A stretch of DNA of 64,000 bases from UBA4802 sp964509195. Its GTDB lineage: Bacteria; Spirochaetota; UBA4802; UB4802. The notes under the pieces are model-generated. The model had not been told where the DNA came from, ran no database searches, and saw nothing but the letters and a program-made list of their open reading frames with translations. The DNA lies in NCBI GenBank assembly GCA_964509195.1, contig CAZDWJ010000004.1:62001-126000 (forward strand), in the 5' to 3' direction. Below are positions 17,116-26,930 of the stretch, piece by piece; position 1 is the first letter of the stretch, and every line of letters starts with the position of its first letter. The translations under genes and the position numbers were made by a program.

Positions 17116-18891
17116 ATGTTTGAACAACGAAGCTATTGTGGGGAATTGTCACTTGATGAAGTAGGTAAGCGTGTTTCATTGGTGGGTTGGGTTGATACAA
17201 AGCGCGATTTAGGTGGCATCATATTCATTGAGATGAGAGATGTGACCGGAATTGTACAGGTGGTATTTGATGCTTCCAAGAACAGCGCTGCGTATGAAAA
17301 AGCTGATAAACTGAAAAATGAATTTTGCATCCATGTAACAGGAGAGATAGCCAGGCGTACTGACGATACAATCAATCCCAATCTTAAAACAGGCATGATA
17401 GAAGTGATTGCACAGGATATTACTATTTTGTCAGAGTCAGATGTGCCGCCATTTCCTATTGATGTGTACACTAACCTCAATGAAGAGGTAAGACTAAAAT
17501 ACCGCTATCTTGACCTGCGCAGAGCAGACATGCAGCAGGCTATTATCGTGCGCCATAAGGTGATGCAGGCTATACGGTGCTATCTTACTGATAACAGGTT
17601 TTTTGAAGTTGAAACTCCTATACTCAATAAATCCACTCCTGAGGGAGCACGCGATTTTCTTGTTCCAAGCCGTATAAACAGAGGAATGTTTTATGCGCTT
17701 CCACAGTCTCCACAGCTTTTTAAGCAAATATTGATGATTTCAGGATTTGACCGCTATTTTCAGATTGCAAAGTGTTTCCGTGATGAGGATTTGCGCAATG
17801 ACCGCCAGCCTGAGTTCACGCAGGTTGACTTAGAGATGTCATTTGTTACTCCACAGATTGTTATGAATATCATTGAAGGGCTTATTAAGGAAATTGTAAA
17901 GACAGTGTTGAATAAAGAAATTGCAACGCCATTCCCGGTATTAACGTATGATGAGGTTATGCAGCGGTATGGCAAGGATGCACCTGACACACGTTTTGGC
18001 CTTGAACTTTTTGATGTAACTGATGTTTTTACTAGTTCGTCGTTTAATGTATTTAAGTCGGCAGTGGAAAACGGAGGAATAATTAAGGCGATAGTTGTAA
18101 ATGATGAAGGTAATATTTCCAGGGCAATGATTGATGAGTACATTAATTACGTGCGAGCGTTTAAGGCTCAGGGGCTGCTAAGTGTACGCTATACCGGTAC
18201 AGCGTTTGAAACAGGAATAGCAAAGTTTTTAAGCGATAATGAAAAGCAAAAGCTTGTTGAACAATTAAACCTCAACTCCAATGCACTTATTATCTTCTCC
18301 TGTGATAAACCAAAGATAGTAAATGATGCATTGGGCAATCTGCGCCTTAAGATAGCCCAACAGTTGAATCTGATTGACGATAATAAATTAAATTTTCTGT
18401 GGGTAGTTGACTTCCCGCTTCTTGAATACGATGCCGAGGAAGGCCGATACTATGCAATGCACCATCCATTCACGGCACCAAAACCTGAATGCGAACCGTT
18501 GCTTGATACAGTAACTCCCCAGACAACTGATACAATCAAGGCACAGGCGTATGACATTGTGTTAAACGGTGTTGAAATTGGTGGTGGCTCAATCCGAATA
18601 AACAGGATGGCATTGCAAAAGAAGATGTTTGGTATCCTTGGAATTTCTGAAGAAGAAGCAAAGGTAAAGTTTTCATTTTTACTTGATGCATTAAAGTATG
18701 GAGCTCCACCGCATGGTGGTATTGCTTTGGGGTTGGATAGAATATTGATGATTCTATTAAAGCGCAATTCAATACGTGATGTCATAGCGTTCCCCAAAAC
18801 ACAGAAAGGACAGTGCCTCATGAGCGAAGCGCCTTCGCCAGTAAGTGTGGAGCAATTAAAAGAGCTATCTATCAAGGTGGTTGAATTATAA
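17116..18891 (+). CDS. aspS: Aspartyl-tRNA synthetase
   Basis: 591 residues from ATG 17116, the usual bacterial length. The N-terminal OB anticodon domain starts Gln-Arg-Ser-Tyr-Cys-Gly-Glu-Leu. The catalytic class II core has motif 2 Phe-Arg-Asp-Glu-Asp and motif 3 Gly-Leu-Asp-Arg-Ile near the end, with the bacterial GAD insertion domain between. The frame is open to an ATG at 16996, but the extra 40 residues are hydrophobic and unlike AspRS, so the later start is preferred although AGGGG lies only 1 nt before it. phoH overlaps its stop by one base. Confidence 0.95.
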   Translation: MFEQRSYCGELSLDEVGKRVSLVGWVDTKRDLGGIIFIEMRDVTGIVQVVFDASKNSAAYEKADKLKNEFCIHVTGEIARRTDDTINPNLKTGMIEVIAQDITILSESDVPPFPIDVYTNLNEEVRLKYRYLDLRRADMQQAIIVRHKVMQAIRCYLTDNRFFEVETPILNKSTPEGARDFLVPSRINRGMFYALPQSPQLFKQILMISGFDRYFQIAKCFRDEDLRNDRQPEFTQVDLEMSFVTPQIVMNIIEGLIKEIVKTVLNKEIATPFPVLTYDEVMQRYGKDAPDTRFGLELFDVTDVFTSSSFNVFKSAVENGGIIKAIVVNDEGNISRAMIDEYINYVRAFKAQGLLSVRYTGTAFETGIAKFLSDNEKQKLVEQLNLNSNALIIFSCDKPKIVNDALGNLRLKIAQQLNLIDDNKLNFLWVVDFPLLEYDAEEGRYYAMHHPFTAPKPECEPLLDTVTPQTTDTIKAQAYDIVLNGVEIGGGSIRINRMALQKKMFGILGISEEEAKVKFSFLLDALKYGAPPHGGIALGLDRILMILLKRNSIRDVIAFPKTQKGQCLMSEAPSPVSVEQLKELSIKVVEL

Positions 18892-19850
18892 TGATAGATA
18901 CAAAATTTGAAATTGATGATATATCAATTTATAAACGCATTTGCGGGTATAAAGACAAGAATATCAAGGCCATTGAAAAGCTTCTTGATGTAAGGATAAT
19001 CCCCCGTGGCAATACACTGATAGTTGAAGCATCGGGCGATAATGCGGCAAAAGCAATGCAGCTTTTGCACCTTATGGGTGATTATTTATGTATGCGTGAC
19101 TCACTCTATGAGTTTGATGACTTTGATATACGCTATCTTGCCCTTTCTATTAATCAGGGTATAAAAGTTGATGCTGATGAGATCAACAGACTTAAGATAG
19201 TTATACCTGAGACAGGGAAAACTATCGTTCCGAAGACAATCAATCAGGCAAACTATATGTCGGCCATCCACAAAAGCCCCATCACCATCTCTATTGGGCC
19301 AGCAGGTACAGGTAAGACCTATTTAGCAGTAGCAGTGGGAGTTAAGTTTTTATTAACTGGGAGAGTAGAGCGCATCATTTTAACACGACCTGCTGTAGAA
19401 GCTGGTGAAAGCTTGGGGTATCTACCTGGTGACTTTATTCAAAAGATTAATCCGTATTTACGGCCACTGTATGATGCACTGTTTGATATTCTGCCGTATG
19501 AAAGAATTTCAAGGTATATGGAAAAAGGGATTATAGAGATAGCTCCACTTGCGTATATGCGCGGGCGAACGCTTAATAAAGCATTTATTATACTTGATGA
19601 AGCACAGAACACTACATCCTCACAGATGAAGATGTTTTTAACCAGGTTGGGCAACAATTCAAAAATGGTGATATCAGGCGATATTACTCAGATTGACTTA
19701 GAAAAGCCCCGGCAGTCAGGTTTGCTTGCTGCACAAAAAATTCTCCATGGCATTGATGAAATCACCTTCATAGAATTTTCAAAAGAGGATATCTGTCGCC
19801 ATCCAATAGTTGAGAAAATTATTGCAGCGTATGAAAAACATGCTGAATAA
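18891..19850 (+). CDS. phoH: PhoH-like ATPase/RNA-associated protein
   Basis: 319 residues. A small KH-like N-terminal region (about 15-65) precedes the PhoH P-loop domain, with Walker A Gly-Pro-Ala-Gly-Thr-Gly-Lys-Thr at 136-143 and Walker B Phe-Ile-Ile-Leu-Asp-Glu-Ala-Gln-Asn near 233. The Ser-Gly-Asp-x-x-Gln-x-Asp motif III is also present. PhoH2/YbeZ-type proteins are linked to RNA metabolism and to YbeY. The phoH-pgpH-ybeY order seen here is common in bacteria. The start overlaps the aspS stop (TAATG). Confidence 0.92.
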   Translation: MIDTKFEIDDISIYKRICGYKDKNIKAIEKLLDVRIIPRGNTLIVEASGDNAAKAMQLLHLMGDYLCMRDSLYEFDDFDIRYLALSINQGIKVDADEINRLKIVIPETGKTIVPKTINQANYMSAIHKSPITISIGPAGTGKTYLAVAVGVKFLLTGRVERIILTRPAVEAGESLGYLPGDFIQKINPYLRPLYDALFDILPYERISRYMEKGIIEIAPLAYMRGRTLNKAFIILDEAQNTTSSQMKMFLTRLGNNSKMVISGDITQIDLEKPRQSGLLAAQKILHGIDEITFIEFSKEDICRHPIVEKIIAAYEKHAE

Positions 19851-19868
19851 TACAGTCCGGTTATTTAT

Positions 19869-22121
19869 ATGTTAAATTCATTTCTGGTATTTAAAAGAGG
19901 CATACAGTTTGCTTTCAGGAAGAAAAGCCTGAAAGCTTCATTTATATATACATTAATTGTCATTATTACCGCTACTGCTCTTCTCACATTAAACAGGATA
20001 GGTGCCACGTACAGTTATCAGGCAGGTGATATTGCACGTGAGGATATTCGCGCACCCATGACTATAGAGTATCCTGTAACCATAGAAACTGAAGTAGAAA
20101 AAAACCGTATTGCCCAGGCCATGCCTGCTGTTTTTGACCTTAGTGAATCCATTGTAGAAGATAAGCTTAAAACAAGTAACATGCTATGTGAGGCAGTCAT
20201 TAAAGTTAAACAGCAGATGCCAGATACTAATCCTTTGAAACAGGTTCTATTACTCAGGACAATGCTGCCTGATTATCTACAGTATTCGGATAAAGTCCTG
20301 GCTGGTTTATTGCAATATGATGAACAGCTTTTGCACAGGGATATTAATAAAATTTTATTACAAGTATATAATAATGGGATACTGGAAAAGCCATATACCA
20401 ATCCATTGAAGTTACAATCAAACTTTGTTGTTGTGAGAGTCGTTGGGAATGTTTCTGAATTAAAAGAAAGACAAATCAGTGTTGATGCTCTCTATGATAT
20501 GAAAAAGATACAGTCACTGGTACCAGTAATCGTCAGGGAAGTTCTCAACCAACCATCAAGTGATGTAGTATATGCGGTAAGTTCTGTCATTATAAGTTTA
20601 TTGCAACCTAATCTTTTTTATAATGAAGAGGAAACAAAAAGAAGGATAGCAGATGCTGTCCAGTCCATGAAACCTGTAACACGGGTAATAAAAAAAGGAC
20701 AATCCATTGCACGTGAAGGTGATACCATCACTGAAGACATGTTACAGAAGATTAATATCATAAATGAGAATGCCAGATTTTCTGAAACAGGTTTTGTTGT
20801 AGGGCTGCTACTTACCCAGTTGGGTTTTTTAGTTATATTTGGATATTTTTTAATTACATATTACAGCAATCTGGTTGTTGATAATAAAATGCCGCTAATA
20901 GTATTTACGCTTGTCATGGCGTTTATTTTCATTGCATTCTTCGTAGCACGCTGGCAGGGGAGAGCATTTGAGGGGTTGTTCTTCCCGCTTCTTTTACCCA
21001 TTCCTCTTGTTACCATGATACTGGCAATAATGTATAATATGCATATTGCCATGTTGATAGGAGTATATATTGTTTTTTTTGTAGCAATTATCACCAAAGG
21101 CGATTTCACTACTTTGCTTTTAGCATTCAGTTCAGCATTATCGGGTGTATTTGTTGTAGGTGATGTTGAGCGTCGTTCTGACTTTCTTAGAGGTGGTGTG
21201 ACATTAGGGCTTATTAATTCAGTGATAGTTACTGCAGTTGGGTTAATGCAGGAAATGCATTTCACTATTATTGCCAATAATATTGGCCTGGCTTTTATTT
21301 CTGGTATTATCAATTCTATTATTGTTTTTGGAATATTTCCCGTGTACGAAAACCTCTTTGGTGTCACAACAAAGTTTAAGTTACTGGAGCTATCGGACCT
21401 TAATGCATCAATATTCAGAGAAATGCTTATCAAAGCCCCTGGAACATATAACCATTCCTTAATGGTGGCAACACTTGCCGAAACAGCCTGCAAGGAAGTA
21501 GGTGCCAATGCATTACTAGCACGGGTTGGTGGTTACTACCATGACATTGGGAAAATCCAGGATGCTAACTTCTATATTGAGAATAAGGTCACTGACCCAC
21601 GTGCAAAAGATATGTCAGCACTTGAATATTGTAAGTTAATTATCTCACATGTAGAAAAAGGAGTGGAACTTGCGCATAAAAACAATCTCCCTGAGATGGT
21701 TATTGATTTTATCCGTGAGCATCATGGGCAGACAGTGATGACATATTTTTACCATCAGGCGCTTGAAGAAGGAAGTGCCAATGGAAATAATATTCAGAAA
21801 AGTGATTTCCAGTATCCAGGGCCAAAACCGCACACTAGAGAAACTGCTATTGTTATGCTTGCTGATGCAATTGAAGCTGCTGCTCGTTCTATACAGGAAC
21901 CAACTTTGGAAAAGCTTGAAACACTGGTCAAACGAATTATATATAATCGTTTGAATGAAGGCGACCTGGAGCGGGCTGATATTACGCTGAATGAATTGAA
22001 TAAGATTCAAAATGCATTTGTGCAGGTGTTACAGGGCATCTTCCATTCACGAATAGAATATCCAACAAAAGAAGCCATAAACCGTCTGGAGCACAAAACA
22101 TCCAATGGCAATAAAAGTTAA
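19869..22121 (+). CDS. pgpH: 7TM-HD protein, probable cyclic-di-AMP phosphodiesterase PgpH
   Basis: 750 residues. An N-terminal membrane segment (about 23-44) and an extracytoplasmic 7TMR-HDED domain (about 45-300) come first, then seven membrane helices (about 308-510) and a cytoplasmic HD domain with His558-Asp559 in Gly-Gly-Tyr-Tyr-His-Asp-Ile-Gly-Lys. Further metal ligands include the Arg-Glu-His-His-Gly motif. Characterised relatives degrade c-di-AMP and adjust osmotic and wall homeostasis. No diadenylate cyclase gene is in the window. Its 3' end overlaps ybeY by 17 bp. Confidence 0.9.
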   Translation: MLNSFLVFKRGIQFAFRKKSLKASFIYTLIVIITATALLTLNRIGATYSYQAGDIAREDIRAPMTIEYPVTIETEVEKNRIAQAMPAVFDLSESIVEDKLKTSNMLCEAVIKVKQQMPDTNPLKQVLLLRTMLPDYLQYSDKVLAGLLQYDEQLLHRDINKILLQVYNNGILEKPYTNPLKLQSNFVVVRVVGNVSELKERQISVDALYDMKKIQSLVPVIVREVLNQPSSDVVYAVSSVIISLLQPNLFYNEEETKRRIADAVQSMKPVTRVIKKGQSIAREGDTITEDMLQKINIINENARFSETGFVVGLLLTQLGFLVIFGYFLITYYSNLVVDNKMPLIVFTLVMAFIFIAFFVARWQGRAFEGLFFPLLLPIPLVTMILAIMYNMHIAMLIGVYIVFFVAIITKGDFTTLLLAFSSALSGVFVVGDVERRSDFLRGGVTLGLINSVIVTAVGLMQEMHFTIIANNIGLAFISGIINSIIVFGIFPVYENLFGVTTKFKLLELSDLNASIFREMLIKAPGTYNHSLMVATLAETACKEVGANALLARVGGYYHDIGKIQDANFYIENKVTDPRAKDMSALEYCKLIISHVEKGVELAHKNNLPEMVIDFIREHHGQTVMTYFYHQALEEGSANGNNIQKSDFQYPGPKPHTRETAIVMLADAIEAAARSIQEPTLEKLETLVKRIIYNRLNEGDLERADITLNELNKIQNAFVQVLQGIFHSRIEYPTKEAINRLEHKTSNGNKS
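21387..21396 (-). repeat. Decamer near-copy (one mismatch)
   Basis: GAGCTATCGG on the plus strand inside pgpH, one change from GAGCTATCGC. Listed as an example of 13 single-mismatch copies noted in the window. Confidence 0.4.
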
Positions 22122-22551
22122 CGTAGAAATTGAAAATGTAAACCCACCAAAAAGCATTGTATTATTGTGTAAAAAAAATATTATTGCCGTGCTTAAGCAT
22201 CTGTCAGTTGATGATGTTATTGTGACTGTAATACTTACGGATGATGAGGCGATAGCTCATATAAATAAAACCTACCGTAAAAAAAAAGGACCAACCGATG
22301 TCATATCCTTTGCCTACCGTGAAGCACCCATGCCATATTTGGCGACAAAAGAACACTTAGGTGATATTTTTATCTCACTACAGACTGCCGAAAAGCAGGC
22401 TACAGAATGTGGCGTAACGCTGAAAGAAGAGTTGCAACGACTTCTGGTGCACGGTGTGTTGCACCTTCTGGGGTATGACCACGAAAAGTCAGCATACAAA
22501 AAAAAGATAATGCAGAAAAAAGAAAACGAGATTTTAAAAAATATTATATAA
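22105..22551 (+). CDS. ybeY: Endoribonuclease / rRNA maturation factor YbeY
   Basis: 148 residues. The single-zinc motif His-Gly-x-Leu-His-x5-His is complete (His116, His120, His126 in Val-His-Gly-Val-Leu-His-Leu-Leu-Gly-Tyr-Asp-His). The upstream Thr-Asp-Val-Ile-Ser-Phe motif is also typical. YbeY acts in 16S rRNA 3' maturation and ribosome quality control. It is translated from within the end of pgpH. A strong hairpin follows between it and the convergent mutase. Confidence 0.96.
   Translation: MAIKVNVEIENVNPPKSIVLLCKKNIIAVLKHLSVDDVIVTVILTDDEAIAHINKTYRKKKGPTDVISFAYREAPMPYLATKEHLGDIFISLQTAEKQATECGVTLKEELQRLLVHGVLHLLGYDHEKSAYKKKIMQKKENEILKNII
22249..22258 (+). repeat. Decamer GCGATAGCTC, exact copy 3
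   Basis: Inside ybeY, sense strand, read as AIA. Confidence 0.7.
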
Positions 22552-22562
22552 ATTTGCATATG

Positions 22563-22596
22563 GGCTGTCCCCAAAATGACCACTTCTGGGACAGCC
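22563..22596. terminator. Hairpin between convergent ybeY and phosphoglucomutase
   Basis: A perfect 9-bp stem GGCTGTCCC / GGGACAGCC with a 16-nt loop, placed between two convergent stops. T-rich DNA follows on the plus side (TTAATTTAATT), but there is no strict T run. Confidence 0.65.
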
Positions 22597-22605
22597 TCAG
22601 TTAAT

Positions 22606-24351
22606 TTAATTATTGATAATGGAATTAATTGATTTCAGTAATTCGTTTGCTAATTGTTCGTTATATTCAGCTACTTCTTTTTCCAGTTGTTTGATATTTG
22701 TGCCCTTTTTACGTGAGCTGAAATAAAACTTAATTTTGGGTTCTGTACCCGAAGGCCGCATGGTTACTGTTGAACCATTTTCCAGTGTAAATTGCAGCAC
22801 GTCCGATTTAGGAAGGTCAACTGTGATGGTTTTGTTGTGTGCAATATCAGTAAGCGTCTGCGTATTAACATCAAGAATAGAAGTTACTCTTGTTCCAGCA
22901 AATTCTGCTGGTGGATTGCTTCTGAAATGCTTCATAATGTTTTCAATTTTTTGAATTCCTTCAACACCTTTTAGTGTAAGTGACACTAACTTTTCGCCAT
23001 AATAACCAAACTGTGAATAGATCTCGTAAAGAAAATCCTTCAGAGTTTTATCCTGTGTGTACAGCCAGTGTGCCATTTCAGCAAAAAAGTAGCAAGAACT
23101 AACCGCATCTTTATCGCGCACAAAATCCTCTGGCAGATAGCCGTAGCTTTCTTCACCACCAAAAATAAATGTGCGTGAGCCTTCGTAATCCTTCATCTTT
23201 TTTGCAATCCACTTGAATCCGGTTAGGACATTTTCAATAGTGACATTAAAGTAATCTGCAATCTCCTGTTGCAGGTCGGTGGTGACAATAGTTTTAACCA
23301 CAAAACCATTGTGTGGGAGCCTGTTCTGCTCTTTCAGTCGTAAAAGAATATAATATAAAAGCATACTGCCTATCTGATTTCCATTTATGAGAATGTACTG
23401 CCCGCTATCATCTTTAAACGCAACACCCATACGGTCTGCATCAGGATCAGTTGCCAGCACAATGTCAGCATTGATGTGTTGTGCTAGTTCAATTGCCTGT
23501 GTGAGAGCTTCCGACTCTTCTGGGTTAGGGGATTTGACGGTTGGGAAATTGCCATTAGGAATTGCTTGCTTTTCCACTATATGAACATTAGGAAATCCAA
23601 ATTTTTTAAGTATGAGCGGTACAATACGGTAGCCGGTTCCGTGGAGTGGTGTATATACAATATGTATGGGCGATAGCTCATCAGATTTGAATCGCAGGTG
23701 GGAAAGTTTTTCAGCATAATGTTCAATGATTTCATCTCCCACTGTAAGAATCATATTTTGAGCTATCGCTTCATTAAAATCCATTTTTTTTATTTGTGTG
23801 ATATCCTGAATTTTTGCTACCTCATTGATTATCTCTTTGTCCTGTGGAGGAACAACCTGACCGCCATCTTCCCAGTATACCTTGTAGCCATTGTATTCAG
23901 GTGGATTGTGGCTTGCAGTAATGACGATGCCAGCTGAGGCGCTAAAATGGCGTATTGCAAATGAACAGATGGGTGTAGGCATTATATCATTAAAAAGATA
24001 TACTTTGATACCATTGGCTGCTAAAATACATGCTGCTTCTTTTGAAAATACGTCTGACATTCTTCTTGAGTCATAGGCTATTACCACGCCTTTTTTAGCA
24101 TTGCCTTTTTGAACAATGTAGTTTGCAAGACCTTGTGTTGCCATGCCAACGGTGTAAATGTTCATTCGGTTTGTTCCTGCACCAATGATGCCGCGCAGTC
24201 CTCCGGTGCCAAATTCCAGTGTGGTGTAAAATCGCTCATACAGCTCTTTTTCATTTTTGTGTTCAATAAGCTGTGTTAGTTCATTTATAGTGTTGGTGTC
24301 GAAAGGTGGTTGCAGCCACTGCTCTATTCGCTTTTGAATTACTTCTTCCAT
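22606..24351 (-). CDS. Phosphoglucomutase/phosphomannomutase (PGM2-type)
   Basis: 581 residues, the long PGM2-like form of the phosphohexomutase family. The active-site phosphoserine is Ser147 in Ile-Thr-Ala-Ser-His-Asn-Pro. Arg-Gly-Ile-Ile-Gly and Glu-Phe-Gly-Thr-Gly-Gly-Leu-Arg mark the N-terminus, Asp-Pro-Asp-Ala-Asp-Arg-Met is the magnesium site, Gly-Gly-Glu-Glu-Ser-Tyr-Gly is the sugar loop, and Arg-Pro-Ser-Gly-Thr-Glu-Pro binds phosphate. It interconverts glucose-1- and glucose-6-phosphate; related enzymes act on ribose or deoxyribose phosphates. It is monocistronic and divergent from the orphan small gene. Confidence 0.92.
   Translation of the reverse strand: MEEVIQKRIEQWLQPPFDTNTINELTQLIEHKNEKELYERFYTTLEFGTGGLRGIIGAGTNRMNIYTVGMATQGLANYIVQKGNAKKGVVIAYDSRRMSDVFSKEAACILAANGIKVYLFNDIMPTPICSFAIRHFSASAGIVITASHNPPEYNGYKVYWEDGGQVVPPQDKEIINEVAKIQDITQIKKMDFNEAIAQNMILTVGDEIIEHYAEKLSHLRFKSDELSPIHIVYTPLHGTGYRIVPLILKKFGFPNVHIVEKQAIPNGNFPTVKSPNPEESEALTQAIELAQHINADIVLATDPDADRMGVAFKDDSGQYILINGNQIGSMLLYYILLRLKEQNRLPHNGFVVKTIVTTDLQQEIADYFNVTIENVLTGFKWIAKKMKDYEGSRTFIFGGEESYGYLPEDFVRDKDAVSSCYFFAEMAHWLYTQDKTLKDFLYEIYSQFGYYGEKLVSLTLKGVEGIQKIENIMKHFRSNPPAEFAGTRVTSILDVNTQTLTDIAHNKTITVDLPKSDVLQFTLENGSTVTMRPSGTEPKIKFYFSSRKKGTNIKQLEKEVAEYNEQLANELLKSINSIINN
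23670..23679 (+). repeat. Decamer GCGATAGCTC, exact copy 4
   Basis: In the mutase gene, antisense to it; the coding strand reads ELSP. Confidence 0.7.
23760..23769 (-). repeat. Decamer GCGATAGCTC, exact copy 5
   Basis: Same gene, 81 bp from copy 4 and in the opposite orientation; sense strand, read as AIAQ. Confidence 0.7.
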
Positions 24352-24695
24352 AGTTGCTATCTCCCCAATAAAAATATCATAGTGCTAAAAGTATAGTACA
24401 CTATTACCCTGGTTGTGGTCAATAGTAATATAAAGATATTCTTTAAATTATGAATTTACGATTCATTAATATAAATACATTTAAAGAGTACAGTATATTT
24501 ATAAACAATTTTTAAGAATATATATGATAAGTTGCAATAAGATTTTTTATGACAGCTAATAACGCAGTTACATAAAATTATACATGAAAGAATTACGGTT
24601 TAAAAATTTTTTATTGCGTAAAATCTTTTTTACATTTTATTTTGCTGTATATGTTACTTGGCTAGATAAAAATACTGCACTGGAAGGAGGTATAT
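24352..24695. other. 344-bp divergent intergenic region
   Basis: It lies between the start of the mutase gene (minus) and the orphan gene (plus), so it must hold both promoters. An imperfect inverted repeat ATAGTG...CACTAT (24379-24404) near the mutase side could be an operator or a hairpin. The rest is very AT-rich with no clear gene. Confidence 0.45.
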
Positions 24696-25169
24696 ATGAA
24701 TATTGAAACCACCACATGCATTTCCTATGAACATCTTGCTATTTGCAGATCGTTTGCAAAAAAACATGGCATGTCACTTCGCACATTTTTGTCCTCACTT
24801 ATTGGATATGCTGCTCAGAGTAAAAATGCAAATGTGAAATATTTTAAACAAGTAAAATATAGACCAAAAGGAAATGGTGATTGGAAAAGACTACATCTTG
24901 TGCTGTATGATGATGAGTATGAATTTTTTATGGATGTGAAGAAGTTGTGGAAGATGTCGCTTGCTATGGTGATTGCTTATTGTCTGGATAATGTATTGAA
25001 TGAATTTTTAAAATTTTTAGCTAAAGCTGAAGAGGATGAAGACTATTATACCGATAACTATCGGTATAAAGGGTATGCTTTTGAAATTGGAGTAGAGGAA
25101 GAAATCTTTTTTTGCAAATTATACTGGGGACCACACCCGCATATAGTGAAAAAATCAGCAATTACCTGA
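24696..25169 (+). CDS. Orphan small protein of unknown family
   Basis: 157 residues, preceded by a near-perfect AAGGAGG site 7 bp upstream. I do not recognise the family. The first half (about 10-45 and 80-105) is helical and basic, with two segments that could be short DNA-binding helices, giving a loose resemblance to ribbon-helix-helix or CopG-type regulators. An acidic run follows (Glu-Glu-Asp-Glu-Asp near 112). The C-terminus is distinctive: an aromatic strand, Cys-Lys-Leu-Tyr-Trp-Gly-Pro-His-Pro-His. A decayed copy of this ending lies at 36019-36135, so it belongs to a multi-copy family in this genome. It has long AT-rich flanks, which may mean an acquired gene. Confidence 0.7.
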   Translation: MNIETTTCISYEHLAICRSFAKKHGMSLRTFLSSLIGYAAQSKNANVKYFKQVKYRPKGNGDWKRLHLVLYDDEYEFFMDVKKLWKMSLAMVIAYCLDNVLNEFLKFLAKAEEDEDYYTDNYRYKGYAFEIGVEEEIFFCKLYWGPHPHIVKKSAIT

Positions 25170-25360
25170 TAAAACTAACATCCATTTCAGATATCACATC
25201 TAAAAAAATCTTTGATGCAACATAAAATAATGAGTTGTGAGGATAATCGTTTGCTTCCTGTTTAAATAAAATTCATTGAAAGTTTTAGTACAATACGTAT
25301 AATGGTTATGTTTTCTTTATTTACAGTATTAAACATTTCATTATGTATATCCACTGATTT

Positions 25361-26767
25361 ATGGATACTATCGTACAAAAAGTATACACATTTATAAATG
25401 ACAATAACCTTATAACTAGTGGCGATAGAGTACTTGTATCAGTTTCTGCTGGCAAGGATTCTATGGTGCTATTGCATATGTTATATACTTTGCGCAATGA
25501 ATTACATATCACATTGGGGCTTTACCATCTTGATCATATGGTGCGTGACAAAGAATCGTATGCTGATCTTTTATTTGTGTTACGTGAAAGTGCTAAGTAT
25601 GCAATCCCTGCCTTTATAGAGCGATATGATTTTGGTAACCGCAGTGAGAAGGGCAAAAGTTTTGAAGAGCAGGCACGTGAATATCGCTATGCACGGTTAC
25701 AAAAAATAGCGCAGGAGTATGGCTATACAAAAATTGCCACAGCACATACAAAAAATGACCAGATTGAAACATTGCTAATGCGCATTTTTCAGGGCACAGG
25801 TCTTTTGGGCTTACAGGGCATACCGGTAAAAAGGGAAACCATCATACGACCATTGCTGGTGCTATCGCAGGATGAAATATATGAATATCTCAACAGTCAC
25901 GGACTGTCATACCGTCACGATCGGACCAATGATGATGTGTATTATCTCAGAAATTATATTCGCCATAAAGTTATTCCTGTTATAAAGCAGCGGTTCCCGC
26001 ACTATGATGATGCACTTCTCAATCTGCAAAAGCAGGGATATGGTGCCACACAGAGCATTCACGATATGATGCAGCAACTTTATCCTGAATGCATTAACGT
26101 TTTTCCGGATTATATACAGGTGGAACAAAAAGCTATTACACAAAGCGAGTATATATTTAAATTTTACTGTGCATATATTATCAGTAACTATCTCAAAAAA
26201 TATGTGAATACTGATATTCTGGATGCAGTATATCGCGCCAAATTTTCCAGAAAAAAAAATCTCACTCTTTTTGAAGGGAAAGGAATTCACATATACAGGC
26301 GTTTCCGTAACAATACAGCTTTTTTGCTTTTTAGCGTTAGCCCTTTATTTGTGGGCGATAGTAACTATGAATATACTCTTATACCGGGAGAAACAATAAC
26401 CATTAAAGAAGCAGGCATACGTGTTCGCTGTACTGTAGCACAATCGCTCGATATGCAATCTGGAGGCAAAGTTGTGGTGTTACGACATACAGGATGTGAC
26501 AATATTGTTATCAGGAATAAAAGGGAAGGTGATGATATTTTTCGTAAAACAGGCAGGCGAACATTAAAACGAATGTACATCGATTACAAGCTCACTCCTG
26601 AACAAAAAAAGATGCTACCTCTGATTGTTATAGATAACAAAATTGCTGCGATACTATTTGATGTGGTTGTGCAGAAAAAACCGGAAATTTCGTTGCCATT
26701 TTTACCCCAAGATGGCCAAAAAATGCTTGTTATTCACTACTGGCCTTACAATAATGTTACTGTTTGA
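25361..26767 (+). CDS. tilS: tRNA(Ile)-lysidine synthase
   Basis: 468 residues. The PP-loop reads Ser-Ala-Gly-Lys-Asp-Ser at 29-34, within Val-Ser-Val-Ser-Ala-Gly-Lys-Asp-Ser. It has the conserved Tyr-His-Leu-Asp-His, the Thr-Ala-His-Thr-x-x-Asp-Gln-x-Glu-Thr motif and the TilS substrate-binding and C-terminal domains (Arg-Arg-Thr-Leu-Lys-Arg near 403). It converts C34 of tRNA-Ile(CAU) to lysidine so that AUA is read as Ile. A candidate substrate is encoded at 8731. As in many bacteria it precedes ftsH, but the hpt gene often found between them is absent. Confidence 0.95.
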   Translation: MDTIVQKVYTFINDNNLITSGDRVLVSVSAGKDSMVLLHMLYTLRNELHITLGLYHLDHMVRDKESYADLLFVLRESAKYAIPAFIERYDFGNRSEKGKSFEEQAREYRYARLQKIAQEYGYTKIATAHTKNDQIETLLMRIFQGTGLLGLQGIPVKRETIIRPLLVLSQDEIYEYLNSHGLSYRHDRTNDDVYYLRNYIRHKVIPVIKQRFPHYDDALLNLQKQGYGATQSIHDMMQQLYPECINVFPDYIQVEQKAITQSEYIFKFYCAYIISNYLKKYVNTDILDAVYRAKFSRKKNLTLFEGKGIHIYRRFRNNTAFLLFSVSPLFVGDSNYEYTLIPGETITIKEAGIRVRCTVAQSLDMQSGGKVVVLRHTGCDNIVIRNKREGDDIFRKTGRRTLKRMYIDYKLTPEQKKMLPLIVIDNKIAAILFDVVVQKKPEISLPFLPQDGQKMLVIHYWPYNNVTV

Positions 26768-26930
26768 GCATCATGCAATAACACTATATTTATCCACTCT
26801 TCCTGTAAAAGTAAGAATTGGTGCAATAAAATTATTTGAGTATTTCTGTAATTGTAGTATCTTGTAAGTAAAGACTACTGTACATATATGTATAACTTCA
26901 TGGTTAACTCAGATATCCACAGGAGATTTT

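Noticed and set aside
22563..22596. GGCTGTCCC hairpin as an insertion-sequence end
   Set aside because: No transposase or target duplication; its position between two convergent stops fits a terminator better.
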